From Streptomyces abyssomicinicus (GTDB lineage Bacteria; Actinomycetota; Actinomycetes; Streptomycetales; Streptomycetaceae), in the NCBI RefSeq assembly GCF_008974245.1, contig NZ_BBZI01000012.1:1-64000 (forward strand): 64,000 bases of DNA, written 5' to 3'. The notes below the pieces were generated by a model. The model saw only the letters and a list, made by a program, of their open reading frames with translations, was not told the DNA's origin and did no database searches. Of the stretch, positions 37,937 to 46,832 are shown piece by piece; within the stretch, counting starts at the first letter, position 1, and each line of letters begins with the position of its first letter. The translations under genes were made by a program, and so were the position numbers.

Positions 37937-39193
37937 TCACGGCGGCCCGGAGCCGGTCAGCCAGAGCCCGCCGTAGACCGCCGAGACCGCCGCCGCAAGA
38001 CCCAGGAACGTGTGGGCCAGGACCGGCCGGGCCCGCGCCGCCGCGGCGGCGACCGGCAGCAGCAGCGGGAAGGCGGGGACCAGCAGGCGCGGCTTGGACC
38101 CGAAGTAGCTCGACGCGCAGAGGGCCAGCAGGGCGACCAGGCCGCCGTAGAGCAGCAGCGGCAGGGGCAGCCGGGCGCGGACCCCGGCCAGGAGCAGCCA
38201 CCCCACCAGGAGCACCCCGGCGATCAGCGCCGTGCCGGCCAGCGCGCCGGGGACCGAGACGAAGAGGCCGGCCACGAAGCGGGCGAAGGCGACTCCGCCG
38301 TCGAAGCCGTTGCGCCAGCCGGCCTGGACGTCCAGGTAGCCGAAGGGCCCCTGCCCGGTGCGGTGGCCCACCCAGAGCACGTAGCCGGCCGCCCCCAGCG
38401 GCGCCAGCAGCATCCCCAGGGCGCGCGGCCAGGGACTCGCGCCCCTCGGGGAGCGCACGATCCCGGCGTGCGCGGCGTGCGGGTCTCGCGGCCCATTCCG
38501 CGCGCCGTCCGCCGCGGACGCGCTCCGCTGCCGCACGAAGGAGGCAACCGCCCCCGCCCAGACCGCCGCCGCGACGGCCAGGCCGACCGGGCGGGTCAGC
38601 CCGGCCAGCAGCGCCAGCCCGCCCGCGAGCGGCCAGCGTCCGGTCAGCACCGCGTACAGCGACCAGGCGGCCAGTGCGGTGAACAGCGACTCGCTGTACG
38701 CCATCGACTGCACGATCCCCACCGGCAGCGCCGCCCACAGCACCGCGGCGCACACCCCGGCCCGGCGGCCCAGCATCAGATCGGTGACGGCGAAGATCCC
38801 CCAGGCCGCGGCGAGCGAGGCCACCACGCTCACCAGGAGGCCGGCGTGCGCGTACGACAGCGGGCTCACCGCCGCGACGCCGCGCTCCAGCCACGGCAGC
38901 AGGGGGAAGAAGGCGAGGTCCGCGTGCACGTCCCCGTTCGGCAGGCGGACCGTGTAGCCGTAGCCCGACTCCGCGATCCGCGCGTACCAGAGCGAGTCCC
39001 AGCGCGCGGTGAGCCGTACCAGGGGGTCGGTGCCGCGCGCGGCGGCCCACAGGGCGAGCCCCGCCAGCCCCAGCAGGCGGACGGCGGCGTACCCGGCGAG
39101 GGCCGGCGCCGCACGGCGCAGGGCGGCGGCCGCCCCGACGGCACGTCCCCGCCCGGCCGCCGGACGCGCGGCGTGCGTGTCGAGATCGGTCAC
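37937..39193 (-). CDS. PIG-V-like polytopic mannosyltransferase
   Basis: A 418-residue membrane protein with about nine to eleven hydrophobic segments. The N-terminal part carries RWDSLWYARIAESGY, the hallmark of the PIG-V/GPI-mannosyltransferase-like family, with acidic residues in a first outer loop expected to bind a polyprenyl-phospho-mannose donor. It probably glycosylates an extracytoplasmic lipid or protein; the acceptor is unknown. GTG 39193 follows GATAAT by 6 bases on the minus strand, with no Shine-Dalgarno sequence. It is followed on the same strand by the PAP2 gene, about 210 bp away. Confidence 0.83.
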   Translation of the reverse strand: MTDLDTHAARPAAGRGRAVGAAAALRRAAPALAGYAAVRLLGLAGLALWAAARGTDPLVRLTARWDSLWYARIAESGYGYTVRLPNGDVHADLAFFPLLPWLERGVAAVSPLSYAHAGLLVSVVASLAAAWGIFAVTDLMLGRRAGVCAAVLWAALPVGIVQSMAYSESLFTALAAWSLYAVLTGRWPLAGGLALLAGLTRPVGLAVAAAVWAGAVASFVRQRSASAADGARNGPRDPHAAHAGIVRSPRGASPWPRALGMLLAPLGAAGYVLWVGHRTGQGPFGYLDVQAGWRNGFDGGVAFARFVAGLFVSVPGALAGTALIAGVLLVGWLLLAGVRARLPLPLLLYGGLVALLALCASSYFGSKPRLLVPAFPLLLPVAAAAARARPVLAHTFLGLAAAVSAVYGGLWLTGSGPP

Positions 39194-39413
39194 GGCCCGA
39201 TTATCGGCCGCGGCGGGCCCCCGTCCGGCCGTTGCCGTTGAACATGCCCATGGCAGTGGCGCACGCCACAACCGGCCCGCGCCGGGGTGAGAACTCCACC
39301 ACATGTCACCGGCGCGAACTCGCGTACGCTGGCGAACCACTCGTCTTCGTCGAGTGGGCCGGTCGAACGGCCCAGGGGGCCGCCGGACGCGAGCAATTCT
39401 GGGAGGTACGCAC

Positions 39414-41147
39414 ATGTCCGGACCGACCGCGTCCGGCACGGACGCCACGATGCGCCGTGCCCGCCGGGCGGCCGGGGCCGGCGCCAACCGCTGGCTCGTC
39501 CTCGTGGTCCTCTGCGTCAGCCTGCTGCTCGTCGCGGTGGACGCCACCGTGCTCCACGTCGCGGTGCCCGCGGTCACCGAGGACCTCAGGCCGAGCGCCA
39601 CCGAACTGCTGTGGACCGTGGACGTCTATCCGCTGGTCTGCGCCTCGTTGCTGATCCTCTTCGGCACCCTGGGCGACCGGGTGGGACGCCGGCGGATCCT
39701 GCTCCTCGGCTACGCGCTGTTCGGCGTGGCCTCCGGCGTCGCGGCCTGCGCCGACAGCGCGCAGGTGCTGATCGCGGCGCGCGCGCTGCTCGGCGTCGGC
39801 GGCGCGATGATCATGCCCGCCACCCTGTCCGTGCTCCGCCAGGTCTTCCCGGACCGGAGGGAGCGGGCGCTCGCCATCGGCGTATGGAGCGCGGTCGCCG
39901 CGGTGGGCGCGGCGATCGGACCGCTGCTCGGCGGCTTCCTCCTGGAGCGGTTCTGGTGGGGGTCGGTCTTCCTGATCAACATCCCGCTGATGCTGGTCGC
40001 CCTGCCGGTCGGACGGCTGCTGCTGCCGGAGTCGCGGGGCGACCGCCAGGGCCCGTGGGACGTCATGGGCGCCCTCACCGCGGCGGCCGGCCTCTTCGGC
40101 GCGGTCTACGGCGTCAAGCGGCTGGGCGGCGGCGTCTCGCCCGAGTCGCCGCTGACCTGGGGCCCGCTGGTGGGGGGCGTGCTGCTGCTGGTGCTGTTCG
40201 CGCGGCGGCAGCGGCGGCGCGAGCACCCGCTGATCGACATGCGGCTGTTCGCACGGCCGGCCTTCGGGACATCCATCGGCTGCATCGTGCTGGCGATGCT
40301 GGCGCTGGTGGGCCTCGAGCTCATCGCGGCGCAGTACCTCCAGCTGGTGCTGGGACTCTCCCCGCTGGAGACCGGGCTGCGGATGCTCCCGCTGACGCTC
40401 GCCGCCATGGCGGCGGGCCTCGCCGGGGCGCGGCTGCTGCGCTCCCTGGGACCGCGGATCATGGTGGCGGCCGGTTTCGCGCTCACCGCGGCGGCCGTGC
40501 TGACGCTCCTGCCGATGGGGGCCGAGGACAACCCGGTGCTGCTGCTGTGCGGCTTCGTGCTGCTGGGACTCGGACTGGAGACGACGCTCTTCGGGGCGTA
40601 CGAGTCGATGCTGAGCGAGGCGCCCGAACGGGAGGCCGGCGGCGCGGCGGCCATCGGCGAGACCTCCTACCAGCTCGGCGCAGGGCTGGGGATCGCCCTG
40701 CTGGGCAGCGTGATGAACGCGGCCTACGCGCCGGGGGTGACGTCGGTGCCGGGCGTGCCGGGACAGGCCTCGACGGCGGCCGGACACTCCATCGGGGAGG
40801 CCTACGAAGTCGCGCACGGGCTCGGCGGCGCGGTGGGGGAGACCCTGCGGACGGCGGCGCGGGACGCCTTCGTGCACGGCCTGCACGTGACGCTGGTGGT
40901 CAGCGCCGGGCTGCTGCTGCTGGGGGCGGTGGCGGCGCTGCGCCTGCCGCGGGAGATGCGCGACGACCACCTGGACCGCGACGAGCACCTCCGCGACGAC
41001 CACCCGGACCGCGACGGTCACCTCGGCCGCGACGGTCACCTCGGCGAGGACGCCGGGGCCGTCCGGGAGGCGGAGGCCAGGGTGCCGTCGCCCCCGGAGA
41101 AGAAGAGCAAGGGGTCGGCTGCGCGGCGGCCGAGGGTCTCGGCCTGA
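39414..41147 (+). CDS. MFS exporter, DHA2 (14-TM) type
   Basis: A 577-residue drug:proton antiporter-type transporter with about 14 transmembrane segments. Motif A appears as GTLGDRVGRRRILLLGY and the antiporter motif C as GVWSAVAAVGAAIGPLLGG. Substrate is unknown; EmrB/QacA/SmvA relatives export cationic drugs. ATG 39414 has GGGAGG 7 bases upstream. The C-terminal ~70 residues after the last helix carry an acidic His/Asp-rich repeat (DDHLDRDEHL, DRDGHLGRDGHLGED) followed by a Lys-rich end. No TetR or MarR regulator gene is adjacent. Confidence 0.92.
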   Translation: MSGPTASGTDATMRRARRAAGAGANRWLVLVVLCVSLLLVAVDATVLHVAVPAVTEDLRPSATELLWTVDVYPLVCASLLILFGTLGDRVGRRRILLLGYALFGVASGVAACADSAQVLIAARALLGVGGAMIMPATLSVLRQVFPDRRERALAIGVWSAVAAVGAAIGPLLGGFLLERFWWGSVFLINIPLMLVALPVGRLLLPESRGDRQGPWDVMGALTAAAGLFGAVYGVKRLGGGVSPESPLTWGPLVGGVLLLVLFARRQRRREHPLIDMRLFARPAFGTSIGCIVLAMLALVGLELIAAQYLQLVLGLSPLETGLRMLPLTLAAMAAGLAGARLLRSLGPRIMVAAGFALTAAAVLTLLPMGAEDNPVLLLCGFVLLGLGLETTLFGAYESMLSEAPEREAGGAAAIGETSYQLGAGLGIALLGSVMNAAYAPGVTSVPGVPGQASTAAGHSIGEAYEVAHGLGGAVGETLRTAARDAFVHGLHVTLVVSAGLLLLGAVAALRLPREMRDDHLDRDEHLRDDHPDRDGHLGRDGHLGEDAGAVREAEARVPSPPEKKSKGSAARRPRVSA

Positions 41148-41279
41148 CGGCGGGGAGCCGGCCCGGCGCAACTCGGTCGGGAGCCGGCCCGGCGGAACCG
41201 CCGTGCTCGCGCCCGGGGCGGGAACGGAGCAGGGCGCTCACCGGTTCCCGGCCCCGGCCCGCCGGTGAGCGGCCCTGCC

Positions 41280-41720
41280 TCAGCTCTGGTTGAAGAAGGC
41301 GTCCCGGGAGCCCGGGGCGGCCTCGCCGCTGACGATCTCCGTGTTGGCGGGCGTGAGGAGGAAGACCCGGTTGGCCACGCGCTCGATGGAGCCGCGCAGG
41401 CCGAAGATCAGGCCGGCCGCGAAGTCCACCACCCGCTTGGCGTCCGTGGCGTCCATCGCGGTGAGGTTCATGACCACCGGCACGCCCTCGCGGAAGAGCT
41501 CGCCGATGGCGCGGGCGTCCCGGAAGCTGTCGGGGGTGATGGTGCCGATCCGCCGGCCTCTGGCCTCGGCCGGCTCGGCCGCGACCTTCACCCGCGGGTC
41601 GGTGACCCAGGCGTCCTCGGACTCCGGGCCCTCGGCGTAGTCGTCGTCTTCGTAGTAGCGCTCGTCATCGCTGTCGTCGACGAGGCCAAGCCAGGCACTC
41701 GCCTTGCGCACCGATCCCAT
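41280..41720 (-). CDS. sepF2: SepF-like cell-division protein (SepF2 type)
   Basis: A 146-residue protein of the SepF (DUF552) family, which links FtsZ rings to the membrane. The acidic N-terminal part (DDSDDERYYEDDDYAEG) and the SepF core (VVMNLTAMDATDAKRVVDFAAGLIFGLRGSIERVANRVFLLTP, quoted here in pieces below 20 where possible: VVMNLTAMDATDAKRV, GLIFGLRGSIERV) are clear. Streptomyces encode several SepF paralogues; the paralogue outside the ftsZ cluster at this locus is SepF2. ATG 41720 follows GGAGG by 6 bases. It is convergent with the MFS gene. Confidence 0.9.
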   Translation of the reverse strand: MGSVRKASAWLGLVDDSDDERYYEDDDYAEGPESEDAWVTDPRVKVAAEPAEARGRRIGTITPDSFRDARAIGELFREGVPVVMNLTAMDATDAKRVVDFAAGLIFGLRGSIERVANRVFLLTPANTEIVSGEAAPGSRDAFFNQS

Positions 41721-42050
41721 GGACGCCTCCTCTCGCTGCGGTCTCTCTCGCTTCCGCTTCCCTATGGTCGTCCATGAGTCGGACATCGTGCCAAGTGGAC
41801 GGACACCGCGCAGGGGGGTTGTGACGGTACCGGTGCCCGGTGGATACGTACAGAGTCCGTGTATCCCAAGGGACTTGTCCTACACGAGTGCTGATTGGGA
41901 GTGAAATAATATTCTTCGCGGCGAACGAGTGAGTTGTGGTGCCTCCGGGTGAACCACCTACCCCATTACGATCTCCGAAGTCGCCCGCAGATACAGGGGG
42001 CGCAGGAGACCCGCGCCACGTCGGCGGCGGGCGTCTGAGGGGGAGTCACG
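41721..42050. promoter_or_regulatory. Divergent intergenic region with an AT-rich block
   Basis: No gene is seen in these 330 bp between sepF2 and the DUF5685 gene. A locally AT-rich block with TAATAT at 41907-41912 stands out against the surroundings and is a -10 candidate for the rightward gene, though no good -35 is spaced to it. GGGGGAG at 42037-42043 is the Shine-Dalgarno sequence of the next gene. Confidence 0.5.
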
Positions 42051-43310
42051 ATGTTCGGAATGGTCAGGCCCTGCCGTCACCGGCTCGGGGAGCGGCTCGC
42101 CGCGGAGTGGATGGCGCACCTGTGCGGTCTGTGCCTGGCCCTGCGCGGGGACCACGGCCAGTTCGCCCGCGTCGTGACGAACTACGACGGCCTGCTGATA
42201 TCCGTGCTGACGGAGGCTCAGGCGGCGCGCCCGGAGGGCGGGCGGCGCACCGCCGGCCCCTGCCCGCTGCGCGGGATGCGCACCGCCTCGGTGGCGCAGG
42301 GCGAGGGGGCCCGGCTCGCCGCGGCCGTCTCGCTGGTGCTGGCCGCGGCCAAGGTGCGCGACCACATGGCCGACGGCGACGGCCTGCTCGCCCGCCGCCC
42401 GGTGGCCCTCGCCGCCCGCCGGGTCGCCGCCAACTGGAGCGCCGCGGGGTCCCGCACGGCCTCCACGATCGGCTTCGACACCGCGGTGCTCCTGGACGCC
42501 GTGGACCGGCAGGCCGGACTGGAGCGCCTGGCCGGGCCCGGCACACCGATCCTCACCGTCACCGAGCCCACCGAGACGGCCACCGCCGCCGCCTTCGCCC
42601 ATACCGCCGCGCTGGCCGGACGCCCCGCCAACGCGGCTCCGCTGGCCGAGGCCGGCCGGCTCTTCGGGCGGCTGGCCCACCTGCTGGACGCCGTGGAGGA
42701 CCAGGCGGCCGACGCCGCCTCGGGCGCCTGGAACCCGCTCACCGCCACCGGCACCTCGCGCGAGGACGCCCGCCGCCTGGCCGACGACGCGCTGCGCGGT
42801 GTACGCCTCGCCCTGCGCGACGCCGAGTTCACCGACGGACGGCTCGTCCACCGGCTGCTCGCCCACGAACTGGAGCGCTCCGTCGACCGCGCCTTCGGCT
42901 CCCCGGCCTGCGCGCACACCGCGCCGGGCGGGGCCGAGGGGTACGGTCCGCCCCGGGGGCCCTACGGTCCGCCGCAGACCCCGCAGCAGCCCCAGGGCCC
43001 GTACGGCCCGTACACGCCGCCCGGGCCGCAGGGCCCGTTCGGACCCGGTGACCCGGCCGGCGGGAGGCCGCCGCACCGGCAGGGACGCGGCTTCTGGGCG
43101 GGCTGCGCGGCCGCTGTCGGTCTGCTGTGCACCTGCCAGGTGTGCTGCGCCGACGAGTTCGAGGGCCCGTGGTCACGCCAACGCCGCGAAGGCTGGTGCG
43201 GCCAGTGCGACTGCAGCTGCTGCGAGTGCTGCAACTGCTGCAACTGCTGTGGTGGGGAAGGCGGAGACGGCGGAGGGTGCGACGGCTGCGGCTGCGACTG
43301 CAACTGCTGA
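42051..43310 (+). CDS. DUF5685 family protein with cysteine-rich C-terminus
   Basis: A 419-residue protein. Residues 1-~285 are the helical DUF5685 domain (MFGMVRPCRHRLGERL at the start; HLCGLCLALRGDHGQFAR includes a CGLC motif). Residues ~290-345 are a Tyr/Gly/Pro/Gln repeat linker (GPYGPP, PQGPYGPY). The last ~70 residues hold 21 cysteines, mostly as CC and CxC pairs, ending in CDGCGCDCNC. The tail suggests metal or cofactor binding, or cross-linking; this is inference. ATG 42051 has GGGGGAG upstream. Function unknown. Confidence 0.87.
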   Translation: MFGMVRPCRHRLGERLAAEWMAHLCGLCLALRGDHGQFARVVTNYDGLLISVLTEAQAARPEGGRRTAGPCPLRGMRTASVAQGEGARLAAAVSLVLAAAKVRDHMADGDGLLARRPVALAARRVAANWSAAGSRTASTIGFDTAVLLDAVDRQAGLERLAGPGTPILTVTEPTETATAAAFAHTAALAGRPANAAPLAEAGRLFGRLAHLLDAVEDQAADAASGAWNPLTATGTSREDARRLADDALRGVRLALRDAEFTDGRLVHRLLAHELERSVDRAFGSPACAHTAPGGAEGYGPPRGPYGPPQTPQQPQGPYGPYTPPGPQGPFGPGDPAGGRPPHRQGRGFWAGCAAAVGLLCTCQVCCADEFEGPWSRQRREGWCGQCDCSCCECCNCCNCCGGEGGDGGGCDGCGCDCNC

Positions 43311-43430
43311 TCCATCAAGGCGTGTTGACACGCACGTGACGCAGCGTCATCCGTGGATCGCCGCGCCCCCGGCAGGGCGGGCGCGGCCACCTGCGCTTTC
43401 CGCGGAGGGGCGGCCACGATGGGATAAAAA

Positions 43431-43462
43431 CCCGGTGGGCCCGGTAACCCAGGGCCACCGGG
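43431..43462 (+). terminator. Hairpin between DUF5685 gene and conservon
   Basis: CCCGGTGG pairs with CCACCGGG, extended by CC/GG across one bulge, enclosing about 11 bases. It probably separates the two units; it might instead lie in the cvnA leader if the promoter is upstream of 43430. Confidence 0.6.
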
Positions 43463-43528
43463 GTCGTTGGGTCGGGGGCAGAACCTTTTCTCTTCCTCAC
43501 CAACTCGCCTCCCACTTAAGGCACCTCA

Positions 43529-46048
43529 GTGGACGCAGTCACTCCGACATCGGCCGCCGCGCGTCTGCGCGCCGCCCGTGGCGGGACGGGCCGGAAGGCC
43601 CCCCGCTCCCTTCGCACCAGGCTCCTCAGGGTCCTGATCCTGGCCCTCGCCGTCCTGCTGGCCCTGCTCGGCACCGCCGCCGCCGAACAGATCGGGACCT
43701 TCCGCACGGCCTCCGCCACGGCGGACAACGCCCGCCTGGAGATCACCCTGCAGGGCCTGGTCCACGAGCTGCAGAAGGAGCGCAGTCTCACCGCCGGAAA
43801 CCTGGGCGGCGTGGGGCAGTTCAGCGACCGGCTGCCCGCGCAGCGCAAGGCCACCGACACGGCGCGGGCCGTCCTCGACCAGGCGCTGCGGGGGCACAAG
43901 GACGAGCAGCGCGCGGCCTCGGTACGCGAGGTCCTGGGCCGGCTCGACGCGCTCGGCGGGATCCGTGCCAAGGCCGACGCACGGAGCGTCCGGGTGACGG
44001 AGGTGTTCGACTACTTCACCGCCGTCATCGCCGCGCTGGACGGGCTCGACCTCGGTCTCGACGAGGTCCGGGACCACACGCTGTACGACGCCGGACGTGC
44101 GCTTCAGATCCTCGGCGAGGCGAAGGAGTTCGCGGGCCAGGAGCGCGCGGTCCTGCTCGGTTCGGTGACCACGGGCCGGTTCCGCGGCGACGACCACGGC
44201 CGCTTCCTGGAGATCCGGGCCGGCCGGCTCGCCTCCCTGGCGGCCTTCCCCTCGGTGGCCACCACCACCCAGGAGCGCCGCCTCGACGCCGCCCTGGGCA
44301 CCCCCGACGCCAAGCGCACCGAGTGGTACGAGCGGCGGGCGGTCCGGGGAGGCGGCCTGCTCGACGCCGCCGAGATCCCGCCCACGGCCTGGTGGACCAG
44401 CGCGACGTCCACCATCGACGGGCTGCGCGAGGTGCAGGTCTCCCTGGACCACGACGTGGAGAGCCGGGCCTCCGAACTGGAGAGCGACGCCGGTGAGGAC
44501 CTGGTGCTCTTCGGCCTGCTGGCGCTCGCCACCGTCGCGGCGCTCGGCGCCCTCGCCCTCGACTGCGTCCGCACCGTCTCCGGCCCGCTCGCCGAACTCG
44601 CCCACCAGGCACGGGAGGTGGCGGGCAAGCGACTGCCGCTGGCGGTCGCCGCCATCCAGAACAGCAACCTGCGGGAGGCGCCCGAGCCGCCCGAGCCGCT
44701 CCGGGTCCCGGAGAAGGCCGGCGCCGAGGTGCTGGAGATGGCCGAGGCCTTCGACCGCGTCCAGCGGGCCGCCTTCGACCTGGCGACCGAGCAGGCCGTG
44801 CTGCGCCGCAACGCCACCGAGTCGCTGGTCAGCCTGGGCCGCCGCAACCAGAACCTGGTCCGCCGCCAGCTGAGCTTCATCAACAAGCTGGAGCACGAGG
44901 ACGCCGACCCGGCGACCCTGGCCAACCTCTTCGAACTCGACCACCTGGCCACCCGGATGCGCCGCAACGCCGAGAGCCTGCTGGTGCTGGCCGGCGAGTC
45001 CAGCCCCCGCCCGTGGTCGACGCCGCTGCCCGTCACCGACGTGCTGCGCGCCGCGCTCTCCGAGGTCGAGGAGTACCGGCGGGTGGTGCTGCGCCGCATC
45101 GAGCCGGTCGGGGTGTCCGGCTCGGTGGTGGCCGAGATCGCCCACCTGCTCGCCGAACTCGTCGAGAACGCGCTGAACTTCTCGCCCCCGGAGTCGGAGG
45201 TCGAGGTCGAGGGCCGGCGCACCAGCGCGGGTTACCTGATCGCCATCGTCGACCACGGACTCGGCATGGACGCCCAGGCCCTCGCCGAGGCCAACGTCCG
45301 GCTCTCCGGGCGGGCCAGCTTCATGGCCGACCCGGGCCGCTTCCTCGGCCACTTCGTGGTCGGCGCGCTGGCCCGCAAGTGCGGGATCGAGGTGCGGGTG
45401 GGCGAGGCCCCGACGGCGGGAGTGGTGGCCCGGGTGCTGCTGCCCGCCACCCTCCTGGCCGAACCGAAGACGCCCGCCGGGAAGTCGGACGAGGACGTGC
45501 TGGTGGACAGCCGGCTCGACCAGAAGGCGATGCTGCCGGCTCCGCGCGCGGGAGTCGCCGCCTCCGGAGGTCCCAACCTGGTGCCGGTGACCGCCGACGG
45601 CCGCCCGGCGCCCTCCGCGTCCAGGCCGGCGCCCCCCGTGTCCAGGCCCGTGCCCGCCACCTCCCGGCAGGCGCCCCCCTCGCCCCGGCACGCGCGTCCG
45701 CAGATCGCGGCGTCCCAGGCCGCCGGCCCGGGGGAGCGGCGGCCCGAACCGGCCCGCGGCGCGGACGCGGCACGCACCCGCAACGGTCTGGTGAAGCGCC
45801 CGCGGCGCAGCGCCATCGGCGCCGCGGTCGACGAGACCGACCGGGCAGGGGCCCGGCCGCTGCCTCCCGCGCCGGAGCGGGAGCGCACCCCGGAGCAGGT
45901 CTCCGGGATGCTCTCCTCCCTGCGCAGCGCACACCTGCGCGGCGGGATCAGCGTCCAGAAGGAGAAGGAGAGGGACACGGAACGCGGCGCGGCCGCCGAC
46001 GCCCGTGCGCCCCAGGATGCCGTGAGTGACGAGGGCGAGACGAAGTGA
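43529..46048 (+). CDS. cvnA: Conservon sensor histidine kinase-like protein (CvnA)
   Basis: An 839-residue membrane sensor. One transmembrane helix lies near residues 33-52, an extracytoplasmic nitrate/nitrite-sensing (NIT)-like helical domain at ~55-320, a second helix at ~325-345, then a cytoplasmic dimerisation region and a HATPase domain with N-box ELVENALNFSPP and G-box DHGLGMD. As in other CvnA proteins there is no clear phospho-acceptor H-box of classical type. Residues ~650-839 are a Pro/Arg-rich tail. GTG 43529 has AAGG 8 bases upstream. The stop overlaps cvnB as GTGA. Confidence 0.92.
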   Translation: MDAVTPTSAAARLRAARGGTGRKAPRSLRTRLLRVLILALAVLLALLGTAAAEQIGTFRTASATADNARLEITLQGLVHELQKERSLTAGNLGGVGQFSDRLPAQRKATDTARAVLDQALRGHKDEQRAASVREVLGRLDALGGIRAKADARSVRVTEVFDYFTAVIAALDGLDLGLDEVRDHTLYDAGRALQILGEAKEFAGQERAVLLGSVTTGRFRGDDHGRFLEIRAGRLASLAAFPSVATTTQERRLDAALGTPDAKRTEWYERRAVRGGGLLDAAEIPPTAWWTSATSTIDGLREVQVSLDHDVESRASELESDAGEDLVLFGLLALATVAALGALALDCVRTVSGPLAELAHQAREVAGKRLPLAVAAIQNSNLREAPEPPEPLRVPEKAGAEVLEMAEAFDRVQRAAFDLATEQAVLRRNATESLVSLGRRNQNLVRRQLSFINKLEHEDADPATLANLFELDHLATRMRRNAESLLVLAGESSPRPWSTPLPVTDVLRAALSEVEEYRRVVLRRIEPVGVSGSVVAEIAHLLAELVENALNFSPPESEVEVEGRRTSAGYLIAIVDHGLGMDAQALAEANVRLSGRASFMADPGRFLGHFVVGALARKCGIEVRVGEAPTAGVVARVLLPATLLAEPKTPAGKSDEDVLVDSRLDQKAMLPAPRAGVAASGGPNLVPVTADGRPAPSASRPAPPVSRPVPATSRQAPPSPRHARPQIAASQAAGPGERRPEPARGADAARTRNGLVKRPRRSAIGAAVDETDRAGARPLPPAPERERTPEQVSGMLSSLRSAHLRGGISVQKEKERDTERGAAADARAPQDAVSDEGETK

Positions 46049-46491
46049 CCACAGTTCCCACCCAGAACGCAGCGCCGACCCAACAGGACTCGCAGGCCTT
46101 CAACTGGCTGCTCGCTGCCTTCGTCCGCAACACCGACGGGGTGCGTGACGCGGTGGCGGTCTCCTCGGACGGACTGCTGATCGCGGTCTCCGAGGGGCTC
46201 GGGCGGACCGAGGCCGACCACCTGGCGGCCATCGTGTCGGGGCTGTCCAGCCTGGCGCGCAGCGCCTCGCGGCGGTACGGCTTCGACGGCGTGAAGCTGA
46301 TCATGATCGAGATGGGGCGAGGATTCCTGCTGGTCTCGGCGATCCGGGACGGCAGCTGTCTCGGGGTGCTCGCCGACAGCAGCGGCGAACTCGGCCTGGT
46401 CGGCTACGAGATGGCCGTGCTCGCGGAACGGGCCGGCGACCTGCTCACCCCGGCCCTGATCGCCGACCTGCGCCAGTCCCTGCCCCGGTGA
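46045..46491 (+). CDS. cvnB: Conservon roadblock/LC7 protein (CvnB)
   Basis: A 148-residue roadblock/LC7-domain protein, the family of MglB-type GTPase regulators. Segments FNWLLAAFVRNTDGVRDAVAVSSDGLL (seen as NWLLAAFVRNTDGV and AVSSDGLLIA) and GRGFLLVSAIRDGSCLGVLA match the fold. It likely regulates the GTPase CvnD. The GTG start overlaps the cvnA stop and its own stop overlaps the cvnC start, both as GTGA. Confidence 0.93.
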   Translation: MTTVPTQNAAPTQQDSQAFNWLLAAFVRNTDGVRDAVAVSSDGLLIAVSEGLGRTEADHLAAIVSGLSSLARSASRRYGFDGVKLIMIEMGRGFLLVSAIRDGSCLGVLADSSGELGLVGYEMAVLAERAGDLLTPALIADLRQSLPR

Positions 46492-46832
46492 ACGGTGAGC
46501 AGCCCATGGAAGAGGACGACAGTTTCGTCAGGCCGTTCATCATCACCGGTGGACGGGTGGAGCCGCTGCAGAGCGATCTGAGACTGGAGACGCTGGTGGT
46601 CGCAGTCCGTCCGCCGGACGAGTCGCTGACCTTCGAACGCAAGAGGGTGGCCGCGGTGTGCGAGAACCCGATGACGGTCGCCGAGGTGGCGCATCGGGTG
46701 GGGGTCCCGCTGGGGGTCGCCAGGGTGCTGATCTCCGACCTGGTCGACACCGGGCATCTCGCCTGCCGCCAACCCGCGGAGCTCTCGCTCCATACGCTGG
46801 AAAGGATCAGGGATCATGTCCGGGCGCTCTGA
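46488..46832 (+). CDS. cvnC: Conservon DUF742 protein (CvnC)
   Basis: A 114-residue DUF742 protein. The family opening FVRPFIITGGRVEP and the winged-helix-like KRVAAVCENPMTVAEVAHRV and GVARVLISDLVDTG segments are seen. GTG 46488 overlaps the cvnB stop; ATG 46506 is an internal alternative that fits the family N-terminus equally well. Its end overlaps the cvnD start by 17 bases. Confidence 0.92.
   Translation: MNGEQPMEEDDSFVRPFIITGGRVEPLQSDLRLETLVVAVRPPDESLTFERKRVAAVCENPMTVAEVAHRVGVPLGVARVLISDLVDTGHLACRQPAELSLHTLERIRDHVRAL

Noticed and set aside
43526..45934. 802-residue minus-strand frame opposite cvnA
   Set aside because: Antisense shadow; the plus strand has clear kinase motifs and operon overlaps.
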